The position numbers were made by a program, and so were the translations under genes. From Phoronis australis (Eukaryota; Phoronida; Phoronidae), in assembly GCA_002633005.1 (NCBI GenBank), contig NMRA01000715.1, positions 28,971-92,970 on the forward strand: DNA of 64,000 nt. The letters are read 5' to 3'. This document shows positions 60,101 to 64,000 of the stretch, one piece after another. The notes under the pieces were generated by a model. That model was not told the origin of the DNA. It was given only the letters and a program-made list of their open reading frames with translations, and did no database searches. The first letter of the stretch is position 1, and the number at the start of each line of letters is the position of its first letter.

Positions 60101-63100
60101 GCACAGCGATCTTTTTTTGCCACGCAGATAAACGAAAATGCATTAAAGTGCAAATATTAAGCCAAGAAAGCGAACCATTGTATCCAGGCGCTGCGATGTT
60201 CATTTGTCGATTTTCTCTTTACAAAGCCATAGCTCCACAACCCTTTAGCGAATCTGTTTTAACTTAGTGGGCAATATGGCTAGACCTTTGGCACGTCACC
60301 GTTCTCGAGTTATTGAAGATGTCCGAACGACTGATGTTCATATGGACTGATCATTCATCGCTATATTGTCGATTGACTCCTGTCCTAGGCCGCATTTTTA
60401 TCCGACAGACACGAAATATGAACACTAACATTCTAGTCCTCAGTATCTCGAGGACTGTTGTGTTTGGTTGTGAATCGGTCTCAGTAAGATGGTGTCAGAG
60501 CATGACTAATTGACGGCGGCGGGTTTGTTTAAAAGGTAGCTATGCTTTGAGATTGTGCGTAGATGGAGAGAGAATGATTAAATCCAGAAATTAATTTATT
60601 ATACGATAACCGCTAATTAGACAAGTGAAACCTGTTGTTACGTAAGTAATCAACTGCAAAGAAGAGTAGCTACGCTAGCGCCCTCTTTAGAGATTACTTT
60701 AATCAATCAACCAAAATAATCAAATGTCTTATCTGCTATCCAAGCTCTAGGACCCTCCACTTGTTGGATGAAAGTCCTGTCGGTGAATCTTCGAACTACA
60801 CACACTGTATTGCGACGGTGAACTTGCTGGTCACAGACTTGCAGGCAGTATCTTCTACCTACGATTCCTCTCGCTGGTCACAGTCCCTCGTGACGCAACA
60901 CGTATAGGTAGCATCTTACTACCCACGATGCAAGTGACAAGCTCTTAGTTAACTTCCTGTTAACCCTTGCCCTTGCCAAGATCCTCAGCAGAATCTTCCA
61001 CGTGATGGCTCTGTTGTACAATTTCCTCTGAGCAAATCTTAGCTTCAACTACTATAGCTCATCTGAATATCTTGTTAATGTCAGCCCATATTATAATATT
61101 CTACTTATTTAGTGATCTAATCATATCATTGGTTGTTTCGATTTGCTCTCAGAAATTTCTAGAATCTCTAGAGTGCTTTGACCCCAAAACCAAAGTAGTA
61201 AACACCATCTAAAAATAGATTTTAACCTTAACATGCATGTCAGCAAGTTTGACCCCATGATTTAAAAGTACATATGCACAAATTGTGGCCAACTTAAAAT
61301 GGATCTATTCTTACTAATTACTCATTCAATATTTATTCTGACAGATGGCGCTATTACAGATATTTTCTAAGGCTCTCGAATTCCACCATGCACGCAATCA
61401 GCTTCTCCAGGGCATGGGTCAAAGTTCAACGCGGGGATGCGCTCTTAGGAGCGTCAGACGTAAACTGAACAAATGTGTCACGACATCCATAATATTGACA
61501 AAACACTAAACTAATTTATGATATTGATGTAAAGGCCTAACTACATATAGGTGCTCCACGTGTAGTTGGAGCAGGAAGTTCCCCTGGTTGTAGCCATGGT
61601 CAGCTAACGGGCTCCTCATTTTTAAGCTGCATCTCGCCCCTGTTTACCTGAATAATGAACGAAAATCTAAACGGGGTTTTACTATCGAAAATGAGTCTCG
61701 TCATACAATATCATGATTTTGCTTGAAATGGCGATAGTCTTCTCTCAATTTTAATCCGTTGTGCCTATTTAAAGTCTGAGGCCGCCGGCGTCTCACATGC
61801 CCTATATGGGAGTACTTTTGGCAACCAATCAAAATGTAGAGCTTGCTGTTAGCACCATGCTCCAGTGGCCTTGATCAGGCAGCACAGTGTCGTAGGACGA
61901 TAAATGTACAAGACGTGTACATCAAAAGTTCTTGAGCGACCGTGAAATCATCGCAATAAGCGTGGAATGGCTACATATGTCCAACAAGTTGTTTTTCGGT
62001 CAACCGTCCTTGACATGCATGTAGTTCACAATTTCACGACAGAGGTCGTCTTCCGGCTCATGCCTTTATTACCGGTAGTTGTCCGGGGTATCAGTAGTTT
62101 CCTCACACAATCATCTTCTGTGGATGAGGACGATGAGCTCGGCAAGGTGTCGGTAATATGCAGCTCTTAGAACGGTACATACCGGATATCGCGTGGAAAA
62201 GGGCAGTCCAAGCACTTCGAACTGAAGAGGATCAGAATTAAAAGTGCCCGTGATTCGTCAGTGATCAAACTCAAACTGATCAACTCAGTTACGTAATCTG
62301 GGAAACGGGTGCCCATATAAATGACTGCGAATGCCTCCACGAGCTGCATAGCATATGCAATGTGTCACCATTCCTAATCGGATTTGCAATCATGTCACGA
62401 AACTGCAACTAAGCAGAATGCCAAGCTGTCACCCGATAGAATTAAGTGTTTTGCAATGTGGACCGAACAGCGCAAAACAGGTGCTTGGTAGTGACAGAGC
62501 CAGCGCTGTTTCGAATTCATGTACTTGGGCCAATTCCCAAAGCCAGTCATTCTTAGCAGTCAACATATCACGCAAATTTTACGCTTTAAAAGTATTTGCA
62601 CGTTTGCAAGTCATGCACGAGAAAACCGAGAGCATCCCGGTGAAGTCCTCGGCATATTAGAGGTTAGATGGCACCGTCACGGAGTTGAAAGGGTGCTACT
62701 CAAATTAAGGGGATTGGCTGGACGCGCTATATCAGATTGTTGCGGTTGTACAGCACGACACGCCTGTTTATTGTACGACTTTCAAAGTAAAAAAATGAAT
62801 AATAAGTAAGGCAAAAAACGTGACACTTTTTAAATTGAAAAAATAGCCGTCTTTAAGTTTTAAAATCTATCGCATACGTTGTCAGAGAAATTAGCCAATA
62901 GGATTTCTTCAGCATCATGGCTTAGCAACGAGCACGTGAATCGATTAGTGACGGGATAGTGACAAGCTGGCTCAGGCTCGCTTAGTAGGCGTTGGGGTTG
63001 GAAAACTATGATGGGCCGTTGGGGGGAAAGTGTCGCCGGAAAAATACTTGTGTACATTACGCCGTTATTTACGCCGTANAATGATAGTTTTAAGTGTAGA

Positions 63101-63249
63101 TTGTATTTTTGACGAGGTGAAAACTCAAAATCGGTAACCCAAATCCGGCCACGGCCCATTTAAAATACACTGAAGTAACGAAATGAATACAGAAAGCGAA
63201 TGGAAGTATTGTAGGCCCTATATGGCCAACCGAGGGGCTACGTGTTGCC
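57126..63249. other. No gene recognised
   Basis: Apart from the direct repeat copy at 59642, I see no domain, exon chain or RNA gene. Plus-strand frames at 59965-60267, 61967-62170 and 62519-62809 are short and unassigned. A single N lies at 63079, just outside this stretch, with no flanking duplication noticed. Confidence 0.45.
59642..60094. repeat. Long direct repeat, copy 1
   Basis: From CTATTGATGTGTCATTCTTG through CACGTGGTAACAGTAG to about 60094. It matches 63549-64000 in the same orientation with scattered substitutions. Copy 2 is cut by the window edge, so the right boundary is unknown. No coding identity was recognised; the frame 59965-60267 is unassigned. Confidence 0.8.
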
Positions 63250-63444
63250 TACTAGATGGCCCCGCGTTGGTTTGAATGCGCTAAATTTCCCCTTACTCCC
63301 AGCTCTCCTAATGTTGTTTATCCATTTTCACGAAGTTCTTGGTTTGCAGGGAACACAAAAGCTCAGATTTTTATCTCTCTTGTTGTTTTTGAAGCAGCCA
63401 GGAACACAACAAGTGTATCCGCCGTAAGTTTTCTGCGCGCTCAT
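63250..63444 (-). pseudogene. THAP-domain transposase N-terminal fragment
   Basis: ATG at 63444-63442, then MSAQKTYGGYTCCVPGCF, KNNKRDKNLSF. This is the standard start of a transposon THAP domain (CCVPGC). Two single-base losses follow: the FVFP segment and a KW-like segment are both out of frame. The remainder decays by about 63250. No inverted repeats were recognised around it. Confidence 0.65.
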
Positions 63445-63548
63445 ACCGCGTATTATGCTTGTTATTATGGCCGCTTTCAGTATCCTGACCACAGCACCCA
63501 CAATGCACCATTTTAACCTAATTTCAATATGGCGTCGCTGCAAATCCG

Positions 63549-64000
63549 CTATTGATGTGTCATTCTTTATCACGTGGTAACAGTAGATATTGTCAACCTT
63601 TATCAATGCATTACTTGTTGGACAACCACCATCACAAGTACTCACGCCTGCTCTCTCGCTTTGCTTGCCTGCTGTATGCTGGATAGAAATAGCGTCTGCC
63701 TTCCTGAATCTTTTAAGTAAAAATCAAATCGGACAAATGACAATGCTGTGAAACTCACTTATCGATCTTCTTGTTTGACTGACGAAAAGCAGTTCGGCAG
63801 TATTTTGAAGAACTCTTTTTAAAAAGTCTTAGAATGTCGACTGGCTATCAAGAGCTTCAAGAATTGTTTCTTGCCAAGTATATTTCTCTGTCGTTTTTTG
63901 TTCGTTTGTCATTATTTGTATGTTTATCACATGGAGATAAAATGTACTCACATGTTCCTTGAAAGGTACATGACTTAAGTTCGCGGTGGGAGTCTGGAGC
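63549..64000. repeat. Long direct repeat, copy 2 (runs off the edge)
   Basis: Same sequence as 59642-60094, about 3.9 kb downstream, in direct orientation. It could be an LTR pair, a dispersed repeat or a segmental duplication. A THAP fragment lies just to its left on the minus strand; none was seen beside copy 1. Confidence 0.8.

Noticed and set aside
1-64000. Bacterial-type operons, CRISPR arrays, riboswitches or defence systems
   Set aside because: Introns, repeat types and gene content are those of an animal genome. The regular repeats found are minisatellites without spacer diversity.

Overview
This is a eukaryotic, intron-rich, A+T-leaning window with no prokaryotic features. Short exons with GT/AG boundaries are scattered through repeat-laden introns. 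Many DNA-transposon relics, frequent TACATGTA/GTACATGTAC palindromes and an animal-type gene pair point to a marine invertebrate metazoan; I cannot fix the phylum. All sequence evidence below was read by eye, without alignment or database searches.

Two genes can be assembled exon by exon, both on the minus strand. (1) Positions 21171 down to 4378 hold ten exons (about 598 codons in continuous phase) of a Golgi polypeptide N-acetylgalactosaminyltransferase (GALNT, GT27 family, mucin-type O-glycosylation): type II membrane anchor, stem, catalytic domain with DSH and WGGEN motifs, and two of three ricin-like lectin repeats. The final lectin exon and stop were not found and probably lie beyond the left edge. 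(2) Positions 46298 down to 29395 hold an SLC38-family sodium-coupled amino-acid transporter, closest to SLC38A11 from remembered family sequence. Eleven of about twelve exons are located; one exon of the TM5-TM6 junction is missing, probably in an assembly gap.

The most interesting signal is in the transporter. Two different exons (39695-39780 and 36863-36945) encode alternative versions of the same transmembrane helix, with identical 0-to-2 phases. Joining both would shift the frame and create a stop, so they look like a mutually exclusive exon pair.

Mobile DNA, left to right: CAGTGGCGGATCCAG-type MITEs with 5-bp target duplications (636-892, 45531-45820 and relatives); two degraded THAP-domain, TTAA-flanked Kolobok-like elements (6408-7918; 10557-12277, inside a GALNT intron); a LINE ORF2 fragment (30638-31008); a foldback element (52745-53118); a roughly 0.9-kb inverted-repeat element (56205-57125); a THAP fragment (63250-63444); and a long direct repeat (59642 onward and 63549 onward).

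Assembly state: there is an 896-base N gap at 13544-14439 and single Ns at 26665, 31009, 35397, 40628, 55051 and 63079. Four of these single Ns are flanked by near-identical sequence on both sides. They therefore look like joins between overlapping or allelic contigs, not true duplications; one of them duplicates a transporter exon.
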